Positions 1-8,166 of a stretch of DNA of 64,000 nt are shown in pieces. The stretch lies in contig NZ_JBNPEO010000001.1 of the NCBI RefSeq assembly GCF_050490315.1, forward strand, positions 124,001 to 188,000. The letters run 5' to 3'. The translations under genes and the position numbers were made by a program. How positions within the stretch are numbered: the stretch's first letter is position 1; each line of letters starts with the position of its first letter. The DNA comes from JBNPEO01 sp050490315. Its GTDB lineage: Bacteria; Actinomycetota; Actinomycetes; Actinomycetales; Micrococcaceae. Under the pieces are notes generated by a model. The model ran no database searches. It was not told the origin of the DNA and was given only the letters and a program-made list of their open reading frames with translations.

Positions 1-1
1 T

Positions 2-796
2 GTCCACGTTGATGATGTTGAGCTAGTCATTCACGTTGACCCGCCCACAGAGCACAAGGCCTACCTGCACCGTTCCGGCCGTACGGCTCGCGCCGGTTCG
101 GACGGAACAGTTGTCACGCTGACCCTCCCGGAGCAGCAGTCTGACGTCAAAAAGCTCATGAAAGCTGCTGGCGTTGATGTGAGTTTTGAGCGTGTCACTG
201 CCAACTCGCCGCTGATTGCACAGCTGGTTGGTGAGGTTGCGGACAAGATTGATCCCCGCACCCGCGCAGCATTGCTCGCAGCTAAGGCCCCGGCGCAGGG
301 TGGCGGAAGTTCCACTGGCGCTAACGCACAGCGCAAGCGCGCTCGCCGCTCCGTTCAGGGCGCACCCACTGCTGGCGGCCGTGGTGGCCGTAACGGTCGC
401 GGCAAGGTTTCTGCAGAGAAGCCGCGCACGGACATTAACCGCAGCGAACGTCGTGCGGCAGCGAACGACGACGTCGCTCGCTCGCCGCGCACTCGCGGCG
501 CCGCGGCTGGGGCTACTCACCGCAACGACGTTCCTTCTTCCGCTTCGCGCCCCGCGGCGCAGCGCGGATCCCGCCCGGCTACCGGACAGCGAGCAGCTGG
601 TGCTGCTAGTGCCGGTTCCGCCTCAGGCAACCGCTCAGTGTGGTCCTCCGCAACCGGAGGCACATCGGGCGGTTCCTATGGTGCCGGGAAATCGGCTGCC
701 GGCAACGGCGGCGGACGCTCCAGCGCAGGCCGCCCGGCCCGCGGTGGTTCGCGCCGTGCGTCGGCCCCGGCTTCTAACGAGCGCCGCGGCCGCTAA
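2..796 (+). CDS. DEAD-box RNA helicase, C-terminal part (5' truncated by window)
   Basis: The reading frame is open from the first bases, so this is the 3' part (264 codons) of a larger gene. The visible start contains the helicase C-domain motif VI HRSGRTARAG (visible residues 23-32), preceded by a VIHVDPP segment; this Q/H-R-x-G-R-x-G-R-type signature is diagnostic of superfamily 2 DEAD-box RNA helicases that remodel RNA duplexes with ATP. From about visible residue 95 onward the protein is a low-complexity tail rich in Gly, Arg, Ser and Ala, typical of actinobacterial RhlE/CsdA-like helicases and thought to bind RNA. The first internal ATG lies at 158, but the true start is outside the window. 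A strong hairpin terminator follows. Confidence 0.93.
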   Translation, partial: VHVDDVELVIHVDPPTEHKAYLHRSGRTARAGSDGTVVTLTLPEQQSDVKKLMKAAGVDVSFERVTANSPLIAQLVGEVADKIDPRTRAALLAAKAPAQGGGSSTGANAQRKRARRSVQGAPTAGGRGGRNGRGKVSAEKPRTDINRSERRAAANDDVARSPRTRGAAAGATHRNDVPSSASRPAAQRGSRPATGQRAAGAASAGSASGNRSVWSSATGGTSGGSYGAGKSAAGNGGGRSSAGRPARGGSRRASAPASNERRGR

Positions 797-814
797 GGTC
801 CACGAACCATAAAA

Positions 815-858
815 GTGCCCCCGCTGAGCTTCTACGGAAGCTCAGCGGGGGCATTTGT
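815..858. terminator. Bidirectional hairpin terminator
   Basis: A perfect 15-bp stem (817-831 with 838-852, loop CTACGG) is flanked by AAAA on the left and a T-rich run on the right. It sits between the convergent helicase gene and the MBL hydrolase gene, so it can end transcription from both sides. Confidence 0.85.
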
Positions 859-878
859 TTAACGAGTGTTGAGGTTCT

Positions 879-1529
879 CTACCAGCCGCGTTCTTGCCAC
901 TCATCCAGGTGCGGGCGTTCGGCACCTAGAGTGGTGGACTTCCCATGGCCGGGATGGACCAGGGTGTCATCCGGGTAGGCGTCGAAGAGCCGCTCGCGCA
1001 CGTCCTTCAAAAGCGAGGCGAAGCGCTCCGGGTCCTTGTCGGTATTTCCGACGCCGCCAGGGAACAGGGAGTCTCCCGAGAAAATGTGAGCCGGCCCGGC
1101 AGGATCCTGGTACACATAGGCGATCGAACCGGGTGTGTGTCCACGCAGGTGCACCGCGGTGAGCTCAAAGCCGTCGAACGTACCCACGTCCAGGTGTTCC
1201 AGGCGCACGTCCACGGCAGCGGGCAGCTCATCGGCGTCGTCAGCTCCAGCAGCTGTCTTAGCACCAGTGGCGGCCACCAAGCCCGCCAGCGCCCGCACGT
1301 GGTCCCAGTGCTGATGCGTGGTGGCGATCAGCGCCAGCTGGGCATCCGCGGCAGCATCAGACGCACCGTCGGTTAACAACTGCTGAATCGCTGGAAGGTC
1401 ATCAGCGGCGTCAATCAGCACCTGGGCACCTGATTTCCGGGAGGTCAGCAGGTAAACGTTGTTGTCCATTTCGCCCACGGAAATGCTGCGGATAGTGACT
1501 TCGGGTAGCTCGTAGCGCAAGGAGTCCAT
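879..1529 (-). CDS. MBL-fold metallo-hydrolase (glyoxalase II-like)
   Basis: A 216-residue metallo-beta-lactamase-fold protein. The metal-binding motif is THQHWDH (His72, His74, Asp76, His77), with further ligands expected at His132 (GHTPG), Asp154 (SGDSLFPG) and His196 (HPGHG). This pattern and length match the hydroxyacylglutathione hydrolase-like/persulfide dioxygenase-like MBL proteins common in actinobacteria, which hydrolyse thioesters or related substrates in the cytoplasm. The exact substrate cannot be told. The HxHxDH motif has Gln between the first two His, which is usual variation. It stands alone between a terminator and the monooxygenase gene, with about 40 bp upstream spacing from the latter. 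Confidence 0.88.
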   Translation of the reverse strand: MDSLRYELPEVTIRSISVGEMDNNVYLLTSRKSGAQVLIDAADDLPAIQQLLTDGASDAAADAQLALIATTHQHWDHVRALAGLVAATGAKTAAGADDADELPAAVDVRLEHLDVGTFDGFELTAVHLRGHTPGSIAYVYQDPAGPAHIFSGDSLFPGGVGNTDKDPERFASLLKDVRERLFDAYPDDTLVHPGHGKSTTLGAERPHLDEWQERGW

Positions 1530-1569
1530 AAGAGTCAGTCTAGGTTCTGGCTGCTGACGCCGGACCTAG

Positions 1570-1872
1570 CTACAGGCCCAGCGGCACGGTGTTGGAATAT
1601 ACGTGCTTGACCGGTGGTGCGGCGAGGATCTCACCCAAGGTGTTTTTACCCTCCGGGGTTTGCCGCCATGCTGCGTAGCTACCGTGATCTTCGGTAGTAG
1701 CCCACGTTTCAACCACCAAAATGTGGCACGGATCAGCGTCATCCACTAACGCCTCAATGCCCTGGTTTCCGGGCCAAGCACGGGTAGCGGCGAGAGTTTT
1801 GGCCAAGTACTCGGCTGCCTCATGACGGCGGGCGGGATCGATCTGAACTTCGAAGTGCACAATGGCAGACAT
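1570..1872 (-). CDS. Putative quinol/antibiotic biosynthesis monooxygenase (ABM family)
   Basis: About 100 residues from the ATG at 1872, which is preceded by a good AAGGAG ribosome site; a longer frame up to 1962 exists but lacks one. The sequence has the ferredoxin-like ABM layout: an N-terminal strand (VHFEVQIDP), a helix with EAAEYLAKTL, a central LVVETWAT strand and a C-terminal helix with a conserved H-V-Y segment. Family members are small dimeric cofactor-free monooxygenases or haem-degrading-like proteins; many have no known substrate. It is upstream of and same-strand with the MBL hydrolase and may be co-transcribed with it. Confidence 0.82.
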   Translation of the reverse strand: MSAIVHFEVQIDPARRHEAAEYLAKTLAATRAWPGNQGIEALVDDADPCHILVVETWATTEDHGSYAAWRQTPEGKNTLGEILAAPPVKHVYSNTVPLGL

Positions 1873-1964
1873 AAGGCTCCTTGAGGTGTTCGGGGAACGG
1901 TCCGGCGACGCGTACCCACATGATGCAACGCGTCCACTACGCGCTTTCTTCCACCGGCTCAAAA

Positions 1965-2168
1965 GAGCATCAATTTCTCCAACCGGTACGCGTTGACTCT
2001 CCCGGCGTAGGTGAGCATCTGCAGGACCACCCGGAAGGTGTCATCCAGTGGGAGGCCAAGCAGCCCATGACACAGACCTCTACCCAGTGGTGGGAGGCCG
2101 GAATTTTCACCACCATGATGATCGGTGAGCGTTGCGCCGAGTTGGTCCGCGAAGCCCGCAAGGCTTAG
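1965..2168 (+). pseudogene. Remnant of a GMC-family oxidoreductase (choline dehydrogenase-like)
   Basis: In one frame a short ORF reads VRVDSPGVGEHLQDHPEG and goes on into a WEAKQPM...STQWWEAGIF stretch. This is the well-known middle region of actinobacterial GMC flavoprotein oxidoreductases (choline or alcohol dehydrogenase type). It then jumps directly to TTMMIGERCAELV, which belongs to the extreme C-terminus of the same family. Roughly 200 or more intervening residues, the N-terminal FAD-binding half and the catalytic His region are missing. There is no start codon or ribosome site fitting the family. I read it as a deletion derivative that is no longer functional. The boundaries are approximate, and the joint lies near 2108. 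Confidence 0.75.
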
Positions 2169-2172
2169 CTTC

Positions 2173-2270
2173 CGCTGAGATTCCCCGTCTTTTGCTGAGC
2201 AGAGGGCAAGTACGACGGCGTGTCCCCGGGACACGCCGTCGTCTCGCTTTAAAGGTGGGGAGACTCAGCA
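2173..2270. repeat. Branched palindromic element, family S copy 1, with terminator hairpin
   Basis: The outer arms (CGCTGAGATTCCCCGTCTTT and, at the far end, AAAGGTGGGGAGACTCAGCA) pair imperfectly, enclosing a perfect 15-bp hairpin at 2212-2242. The whole would fold as a long branched stem. A second element with the same outer arms and a shared ACACGCCGTCG motif lies at 25502-25599. It ends 2 bp before the SMR gene's stop codon and probably also acts as a terminator. Confidence 0.6.
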
Positions 2271-2272
2271 GG

Positions 2273-2629
2273 CTACTTATGCTTTTTGGTGGGCAGTGCT
2301 TTGAGCCCGGCCGCACAGGCCACAATCCCGGCAATAAAAACAAGTTTGAGGACGCTGACCGATTCGGCGCCGGTAACCATTGCCCAGCCCACAGTCAGTG
2401 CTGCACCGATCCCCACCCACACCGCGTAGGCGGTTCCCAACGGAATCCGGCGCACGGCAAAACCGAGTCCCAACATGCTAGCCGTCGCCGCCACGGCAAA
2501 CACCACAGTAGGAACCGGGTTGGTGAAACCATTCGAAGCGCCCAAGGCCGTGGCCCACACGGCTTCCAGCAGAGCGCTACCCAGCAGAATCAGCCACGGA
2601 AGCCCCAGCCCCGGTGAACTCTTAACCAC
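2273..2629 (-). CDS. SMR-family small efflux pump, second subunit
   Basis: A 118-residue four-helix membrane protein of the small multidrug resistance family. The conserved membrane-embedded glutamate is Glu22 in LLEAVWATAL, and helix 3 carries GTAYAVWVGIG, both typical of SMR proteins. The E-x-x-W-A context resembles the Gdx/SugE (guanidinium exporter) branch rather than EmrE. The GTG start abuts the stop codon of the upstream SMR gene (TAAGTG), so the two are translationally coupled and probably form a heterodimeric antiporter, as in other paired SMR systems. The substrate is unknown. No guanidine riboswitch was recognised. Confidence 0.88.
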   Translation of the reverse strand: MVKSSPGLGLPWLILLGSALLEAVWATALGASNGFTNPVPTVVFAVAATASMLGLGFAVRRIPLGTAYAVWVGIGAALTVGWAMVTGAESVSVLKLVFIAGIVACAAGLKALPTKKHK

Positions 2630-2965
2630 TTAGGCCACCACCTTGAGCCCGGCCACGCACACAAGGATCCCGGCGAGCAGCGCCATGCGTGCCGCCGTCG
2701 CGCGTTCTACGCGGGTGACCATGGCGTAAGCGCTGGTCAGCACCACACCAACCCCCACCCACACCGCGTATGCGGTGCCAGTGGGGATGCTCTGCATCGC
2801 GATCGCCAGACCTGCCATGCTCGCACTCACGGCGGCGAGGAACACCACACCGGGCAGAATCCGGGCGCGGCCCTTAGCGGAGAAGGCCCGGTGCAAGGCG
2901 GCTGCCCACACTGCCTCAAGCGCGCCGGCCGCAATCAAAATAATCCACGGCATAAGGACTTTCAC
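2630..2965 (-). CDS. SMR-family small efflux pump, first subunit
   Basis: A 111-residue four-helix SMR protein. Glu17 in GALEAVWAAAL is the proton/substrate-coupling glutamate, and GTAYAVWVGVG marks the third helix. It is similar to the downstream gene (2273-2629), and the two are directly adjacent, which suggests a paired SMR antiporter in which the subunits insert with opposite or mixed topology. It starts 5 bp after the stop codon of the HutD-like gene, so HutD-SMR-SMR form one operon. As with its partner, the Gdx-like motif makes guanidinium-type cations a possible substrate, but this is inference. Confidence 0.88.
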   Translation of the reverse strand: MKVLMPWIILIAAGALEAVWAAALHRAFSAKGRARILPGVVFLAAVSASMAGLAIAMQSIPTGTAYAVWVGVGVVLTSAYAMVTRVERATAARMALLAGILVCVAGLKVVA

Positions 2966-2970
2966 AGCCC

Positions 2971-3531
2971 CTAATCGAGAGGGTCGATGCTCACTACTGC
3001 CAAGAAACCCCGTCCCAAGATTTCCGGCGGGTTTTCGTCAGCGCCGACGACGGCGTCGTACCGTTCCAGTTTTTCGGTCTCCTCCGCAGCGGAGACGTCA
3101 GCCTGGCCGTGCAGCAGAATGGCGTGCTGACCGGCGAAAACGGGGTGAGCGCGCTTTTTCGACAGTTCAATAATGGACGTAAAACCCTTAAAAGCACCGC
3201 GCCGGGTTATCACGTTCAGATCGCGGACTTCGCCGGTGGGTAGGCTCGCGGCCGCTGGAACGTCACCAGCAAAACGGAAGGCCCGGTACTTCTCCAGCGG
3301 GTGACTTTCACCATCGACCTCTAGGAGAAGAAGCTCGCCGTCAGTGACGGTTAGCACCCTGTCCATCCCCGGGAATTCTGAAAACGGGCCAGCCTTGGAA
3401 ACCTCGGCCAAGCTAATCCGCCAGTCGATACCTTCACCGCTTTGCGCCTGCTGTGAAGCGACTTCTCGGGTGATGCCGCCACCATTCTTCCAAGGCGTAG
3501 CTTTCAGTGCGGCAAAACGAATGATCTCCAT
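2971..3531 (-). CDS. HutD/Ves family protein
   Basis: A protein of about 186 residues beginning MEIIRF (ATG at 3531; an ATG at 3555 would add eight residues and neither has a strong ribosome site). The motif TPWKNGGGITRE near residue 17 and the following WRISLAEV, GPFSEFPGMDRVL and VTDGELLLL segments are the hallmark of HutD/Ves cupin-fold proteins. HutD is linked to histidine utilisation in proteobacteria and Ves to cold-related expression in E. coli; the biochemical role is not settled. Here no hut genes are near; it leads an operon with two SMR efflux genes. Confidence 0.85.
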   Translation of the reverse strand: MEIIRFAALKATPWKNGGGITREVASQQAQSGEGIDWRISLAEVSKAGPFSEFPGMDRVLTVTDGELLLLEVDGESHPLEKYRAFRFAGDVPAAASLPTGEVRDLNVITRRGAFKGFTSIIELSKKRAHPVFAGQHAILLHGQADVSAAEETEKLERYDAVVGADENPPEILGRGFLAVVSIDPLD

Positions 3532-3596
3532 GCAGCCAGCGTATCGCCCCGGCATGACACGTAGCGCCCTTCGCTAGGGCAGGCGCTCAGTGGCGC

Positions 3597-4043
3597 TTAG
3601 TTTTTGCGCAAATCTTCGGCGAGCATCACAATGATTCCGCTGGGGCCGCGCAGATAGCTGAGTTTGTACACGTCCTGGTAGTTAGCAATTCCGCGTAGTG
3701 GGTAACTGCCATGCTTGGCAGCGATGGCCACGGCATCCTCAATGTTGTCAACGGAGAAGGCCACACGGTGCATACCAATCTCGTTCGGCAAGGTGGGCTC
3801 AGTTTCGATCGCTTGAGGATGGATGTATTCAAAGAGCTCTATGCGCCCGTTGCCATCGGGGGTCTCCAGTAAGGCAATTTTTGCGTGGTTTCCGTCCAAC
3901 CCCACAGCCGTCTCTGCCCATGCGCCGCTCACGGTGTCGCGGCCAAGTATGCTCAGGCCAAGGTCAGTGAAAAAAGCGATTGCTTCTTCTAGATCTCGAA
4001 CTGCAATGCCGACATTTTCTCGTTTGATGACCATGCCCTTCAC
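3597..4043 (-). CDS. VOC-family protein (glyoxalase/bleomycin-resistance fold)
   Basis: A 148-residue vicinal-oxygen-chelate protein. The N-terminal module reads ENVGIAVRDLEEAIAFFTDLGL and the C-terminal module HRVAFSVDNIEDAVAIAAKHG, the paired beta-alpha-beta-beta-beta repeats of this fold; His/Glu metal-ligand positions are present (MHRVAF, RIELFEY). The GTG at 4043 is well spaced from a GGGAGG site and is preferred to the ATG three codons later. Members are dioxygenases, lyases, isomerases or binding proteins; the substrate cannot be inferred. It is divergent from trpF. Confidence 0.8.
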   Translation of the reverse strand: MKGMVIKRENVGIAVRDLEEAIAFFTDLGLSILGRDTVSGAWAETAVGLDGNHAKIALLETPDGNGRIELFEYIHPQAIETEPTLPNEIGMHRVAFSVDNIEDAVAIAAKHGSYPLRGIANYQDVYKLSYLRGPSGIIVMLAEDLRKN

Positions 4044-4131
4044 GCTAGCCCTCCCCAGAGATCACCACCAGAGCAGCGTGGGGCCGGAACTTTGCTACGG
4101 TCAGGAGAGTAATCACGTCGAAAGGGGCGTT

Positions 4132-4728
4132 ATGTTCGTCAAAGTATGTGGCCTGAGCACAGCCGAGGACGTGACAACGGCGCTCGACGCCGGTGCCGAC
4201 GCCGTGGGATTTGTTCTCACTCCGAGCCCGCGTCAGGTGGACCCGGACGCGGCCCGCTTGTTGGCGGCCCTAGTGCCCCAGTCCGTTCCCGCCGTCGGGG
4301 TCTTCCGTCACGAGGACATCGCTGACGCTGCAGCAGCCGCTTACGCTGCCGGGCTGCGCTGGATCCAATTGCACGGCGAACGCACCCGGGACGAGGTTGA
4401 GGGCCTGCAACGGCGCGGGTTCAAAGTCATCCGTGCTGTCACCATGGCGGACTCTTCTGAGTCTTTTGAAGACCGTGGTGAAGACTTATTGCTCGTGGAT
4501 GCCGCGGTCCCCGGGTCCGGGGAAGCCTGGGACTACGCCTCCGTCAAGGACAAAAGCGTTGCCGGGCGCCAGTGGCTTTTGGCGGGCGGGTTGGATGATT
4601 CCAACGTTGCTTTGGCTGCCTCGACGGCCGGTGCGTGGGGTGTTGATGTGTCCTCCGGAGTTGAGAGCTCCCGCGGGGTCAAAGATCCGGAAAAAATCAC
4701 CGCATTTGTGACCGCCGCCAAAGCCTAA
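4132..4728 (+). CDS. trpF: Phosphoribosylanthranilate isomerase
   Basis: A 198-residue TIM-barrel enzyme of tryptophan biosynthesis that isomerises N-(5'-phosphoribosyl)anthranilate to CdRP. Strand 1 holds the catalytic cysteine motif KVCGL (Cys6), the general-acid aspartate lies in LLLVDAA, and the phosphate-binding loops are LAGGL and GVDVSSGVE. The ATG at 4132 follows a GAAAGGGG site; longer in-frame starts upstream would overlap the divergent VOC gene and are rejected. It is an orphan trpF, away from other trp genes, with 61 bp to poxB downstream. Confidence 0.95.
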   Translation: MFVKVCGLSTAEDVTTALDAGADAVGFVLTPSPRQVDPDAARLLAALVPQSVPAVGVFRHEDIADAAAAAYAAGLRWIQLHGERTRDEVEGLQRRGFKVIRAVTMADSSESFEDRGEDLLLVDAAVPGSGEAWDYASVKDKSVAGRQWLLAGGLDDSNVALAASTAGAWGVDVSSGVESSRGVKDPEKITAFVTAAKA

Positions 4729-4789
4729 GCGCCGGTTCCGGGAGTAGCGTTGAAGGGTCCGCCCGGTCAGCCGTTGAAAGGACCTTCCC

Positions 4790-6526
4790 GTGTCAGCTGT
4801 TCGCCCCACTATTGCTCAAAACATTGTTGCCAGCCTCAAAGCCAACAACATCAAACGCGTCTACGGGCTCCCCGGTGACTCCCTCAACGGGTTCACCGAT
4901 GCCCTCCGCGAAGACGGCACCATCGATTGGGTCCACGTCCGCCACGAGGAAGCAGCAGCGCTCGCCGCATCGGCCGACGCCGCCCTTACGGGCGAACTTG
5001 CCGTGGTTGCTGCCTCTTGCGGCCCGGGCAACCTGCACCTAATCAACGGGCTCTTTGACGCTAACCGTTCTCGTGTGCCAGTTTTGGCCATCGCAGCGCA
5101 CATTCCCAGCGAAGAAATAGGCAGCAACTACTTCCAAGAAACCCACCCGCAAGAGCTGTTCCGCGAGTGCAGTGTGTACGTGGAATACGCTGCAACCCCG
5201 GCCCAAATGCCCCGCATTCTGGAGATTGCCATGCGCACAGCTATTGAGAAGCGCGGCGTGGCAGTGGTGGTAATTCCGGGGGATGTTGCCTTGGCCGAAG
5301 CCCAGAGCAACCGTACCCCGGTTATCTCGGCAACTCACCCGATCATTCGCCCTAACGACGCCGAATTAGCCCGCGCTGCCGAGCTTCTGAACGGTGCCAA
5401 AAACGTCACGATTCTGGCCGGTGCCGGGACCGAGGGCGCCCACTCTGAGGTGATGGCGTTGGCCGAGGCTTTGGGTGCGCCGATTGTGCACGCTATGCGT
5501 GGCAAGGAATTCATCGAATACAACAACCCGTACGACGTTGGTATGACGGGTCTGCTCGGATTCAGCTCCGGGTACAAGGCCATGGAGGGTTGCGATGCGC
5601 TCCTGATGCTCGGCACAGACTTCCCGTACCAACAGTTTTACCCGGAGAAGGCCACCATCATCCAAGTGGACATTCGGGGAGAGCAACTGGGCCGCCGTAC
5701 GCCCCTGGATCTAGGACTGGTTGGCACTGTCAAGGACACGGCCACGGCCTTGCTGCCGCTCTTGGAGCATAAAAAACGGCGCACCCACTTGGAAGCGTCT
5801 CTCAAGCACTATGCCAAGGCACGCGCCAAGCTGGATGAGCTCGCAACCCCGGCCAAGGACGGGCAGCCCATCCACCCGCAATACTTGGCCAAAGTGATTG
5901 ATTCCTTCGCCGCCGAGGACACTGTATTCACAGCCGACGTCGGCTCACCCACAGTGTGGGCCGCCCGGTATCTCACCATGAACGGCAAGCGCCGTCTGCT
6001 GGGTTCCTTCAATCACGGCACCATGGCCAACGCACTCTCCCACGGGATTGGGGCCGCTGCGGCATACCCCGGCCGTCAAGTGGTGGCCCTCGCTGGCGAC
6101 GGTGGTCTAGCCATGCTGCTGGGCGAACTGCTCACGCTCACGCAGAACAAGTTGCCGGTCAAAACGGTGGTATTCAACAACTCCTCGCTGAACTTTGTAG
6201 AGCTGGAAATGAAGGCCGCCGGGTTCGTGAACTACGGCACCGACCTCGAGAACCCCAACTTCGCTGCCCTAGCCGAAGCCGTGGGCATCAAGGGTATTCG
6301 GGTGGAGAAATCCTCCGAGCTCGAAGCCGCCATGGCTGTGGCGATGGCCCATAACGGCCCCGTCCTACTAGACGTGGTCACGGCCCGCCAAGAGCTCTCC
6401 ATCCCGCCGGCCATCTCCGCCGCTCAGATGAAGGGCTTTACGCTCTACGCACTCCGGACAGTGATGTCCGGCCGTGGGGATGAGCTTTTGGATCTGGCGA
6501 AAACTAACCTGCGGCAGCTTTTCTAA
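4790..6526 (+). CDS. poxB: Pyruvate oxidase/dehydrogenase (quinone), thiamine-diphosphate dependent
   Basis: A 578-residue ThDP enzyme. The N-terminal domain has the catalytic glutamate in VHVRHEEAAAL (Glu53) and YGLPGDSLNGF. The central FAD-binding domain starts near residue 190, and the C-terminal ThDP motif is GDGG...NN beginning at residue 436. The LPGDSLNG signature and the length point to PoxB, which oxidatively decarboxylates pyruvate to acetate and CO2 and passes electrons to the menaquinone pool at the membrane face, rather than acetolactate synthase. It has a GTG start after AAAGGA and ends before a strong hairpin. Confidence 0.92.
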   Translation: MSAVRPTIAQNIVASLKANNIKRVYGLPGDSLNGFTDALREDGTIDWVHVRHEEAAALAASADAALTGELAVVAASCGPGNLHLINGLFDANRSRVPVLAIAAHIPSEEIGSNYFQETHPQELFRECSVYVEYAATPAQMPRILEIAMRTAIEKRGVAVVVIPGDVALAEAQSNRTPVISATHPIIRPNDAELARAAELLNGAKNVTILAGAGTEGAHSEVMALAEALGAPIVHAMRGKEFIEYNNPYDVGMTGLLGFSSGYKAMEGCDALLMLGTDFPYQQFYPEKATIIQVDIRGEQLGRRTPLDLGLVGTVKDTATALLPLLEHKKRRTHLEASLKHYAKARAKLDELATPAKDGQPIHPQYLAKVIDSFAAEDTVFTADVGSPTVWAARYLTMNGKRRLLGSFNHGTMANALSHGIGAAAAYPGRQVVALAGDGGLAMLLGELLTLTQNKLPVKTVVFNNSSLNFVELEMKAAGFVNYGTDLENPNFAALAEAVGIKGIRVEKSSELEAAMAVAMAHNGPVLLDVVTARQELSIPPAISAAQMKGFTLYALRTVMSGRGDELLDLAKTNLRQLF

Positions 6527-6550
6527 ACCACAACAAAACTGGACTACAAC

Positions 6551-6604
6551 AAAATAGTGCCCGACGGCGGAACCTAACTTCCGCCGTCGGGCACTATTTT
6601 TTTA
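6551..6604. terminator. Bidirectional terminator between poxB and the permease
   Basis: A 22-bp perfect stem with loop CCTAAC (6551-6600), left arm starting AAAATAGTGCCCG and right arm followed by a run of T. It separates convergent poxB and the amino-acid permease gene. Confidence 0.9.
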
Positions 6605-6623
6605 TGAGGTACTGCATTTTTGC

Positions 6624-8063
6624 TTAGCTTCTGGCGTCCTTCAGGCGTGGGCTGGCCGGGTTCATGAGTGAGTGGTGGCGGCCGTAGAAGAAGTACACGG
6701 CGAGGCCGATGATGAGCCACACTAGGAACCGCAACCAGGTTTCCCAGTGCAATTGTGAGATCAGGAATGCGGAGGCGATCACACCGAAGGCAGGGACCAC
6801 GGGCATCCATGGGAGGCGGAATTCGCGCGGCTCATTGGGCTTGGTGTAGCGGAACACGATCACTGAAATGCAGACCACCACAAAGGCGGCAAGGATGCCG
6901 ATGTTGGTCAGGTCGGCCACTTGCCGGATGGGTAAAACACCGGCCAGCAGGGCTGAACCGCCGCCGGCAATCCACGTCACGCGCTGCGGGGTACCGCCCT
7001 TGTCAACTTTGGAGAACCACTGGGGGAGCAGTCCGTCGCGGCTCATCGAGAACCACACGCGGGTCACGCCGAGGAGGAAGGTCAGCATCACGGTCAGGAT
7101 GGACAGGACAGCGAATGCGGAAATAATCGTTGCGATCACGGGCATACCTACCGAGGTGAACGCCGAACCGAAGCCCGCCTTGGGGTCAATGTCCTTGTAG
7201 TTCTGCATACCGGTCAGGACCAGAGTTGCAGCAATGTAAAGGATCATGGCGATCACCAGCGAGTAGATGATGGCCTTGGGCATGTGCTTTTTGCCGTCCG
7301 TGGCTTCTTCTGCGGCAGTGCTCATAGCGTCATAACCGAACACGGCGAAGAACACGGTTGCGGCTCCAGTGAATACCGGACCGAAGCCGTTGGGGATAAA
7401 GGGGTTGTAGTTGTTGGTGTTCACAAAAAAGACGCCTAGGCCGATGATAAACAGAATCAGCACCACCTTGATGCCTACCGCAATCAGTTCAAAACGGCCA
7501 AAGGTTTTGGTGCCGCGGCTCAGGATCCAGGTGACTAGGAGGCACACCAAAATGGCTGGGAGATTAATCCAGCCACCTGTTCCTTCGTCAAAAGTAGACG
7601 TGAGCTGGTGGGGGATTTCTAGGCCAATGCCGGCGAGGAAGAAGTTCAAATAACCGGAGATGCCGATCGCCACCACTGCCACAATCGCAATGTATTCCAG
7701 GAGCAAGTCCCAGCCGATGAACCAGCCAATGAGTTCGCCGAGTGCCACATAACCGTAGGTGTACGCGGAGCCAGCGCGGGGGATCATGCCTGCGAATTCG
7801 GCGTAGCTCAGGGCAGCGGCGGCTGAAGCAAGGCCAGCAACCAAGAAAGAGATGAGAACGGCGGGGCCCACTCCGGGGCTGGATTCGTCACCGTGAGCCA
7901 CTAGGCCTGCTAGGGAGAAGATGCCGACGCCAATGATCCCGCCAATGCCGATGGCTGTGAGTTGCCACAGTCCAAGACTTCGGAACAATCCGCTGTCATT
8001 TTTCTCATCATCGATTTGTTCGATCGGTTTGCGCCGAAAAACTGAGTTGACGTTCTGTGCCAC
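6624..8063 (-). CDS. APC-superfamily amino acid permease (cationic amino acid transporter type)
   Basis: A 479-residue integral membrane protein with about twelve hydrophobic helices. The first transmembrane region carries GIGGIIGVGIFSLAG, the glycine-rich unwound helix that binds the amino-acid backbone in APC transporters, and the AGSAYTYGYVALGE segment in helix 3 marks the CAT/YfnA-like branch. It probably imports an amino acid by proton symport or exchange; the specificity is not readable. The N-terminal cytoplasmic stretch is about 30 residues. It is monocistronic, between a terminator and the divergent YccF gene. Confidence 0.9.
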   Translation of the reverse strand: MAQNVNSVFRRKPIEQIDDEKNDSGLFRSLGLWQLTAIGIGGIIGVGIFSLAGLVAHGDESSPGVGPAVLISFLVAGLASAAAALSYAEFAGMIPRAGSAYTYGYVALGELIGWFIGWDLLLEYIAIVAVVAIGISGYLNFFLAGIGLEIPHQLTSTFDEGTGGWINLPAILVCLLVTWILSRGTKTFGRFELIAVGIKVVLILFIIGLGVFFVNTNNYNPFIPNGFGPVFTGAATVFFAVFGYDAMSTAAEEATDGKKHMPKAIIYSLVIAMILYIAATLVLTGMQNYKDIDPKAGFGSAFTSVGMPVIATIISAFAVLSILTVMLTFLLGVTRVWFSMSRDGLLPQWFSKVDKGGTPQRVTWIAGGGSALLAGVLPIRQVADLTNIGILAAFVVVCISVIVFRYTKPNEPREFRLPWMPVVPAFGVIASAFLISQLHWETWLRFLVWLIIGLAVYFFYGRHHSLMNPASPRLKDARS

Positions 8064-8166
8064 GGTTCCTCCAGATGGTGCGTCCGGTTCTCACGGGTAC
8101 CCCTGACTATTCACCCGTTAGCGGACTGGGGCAAGAGTTTTTGCGTTCAAAAGGCACAATGAAGCT

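Noticed and set aside
2630..2965. Guanidine riboswitch for the SMR operon
   Set aside because: No recognisable conserved guanidine-I/II/III motif was seen upstream of the operon; only 65 bp separate it from the preceding gene.
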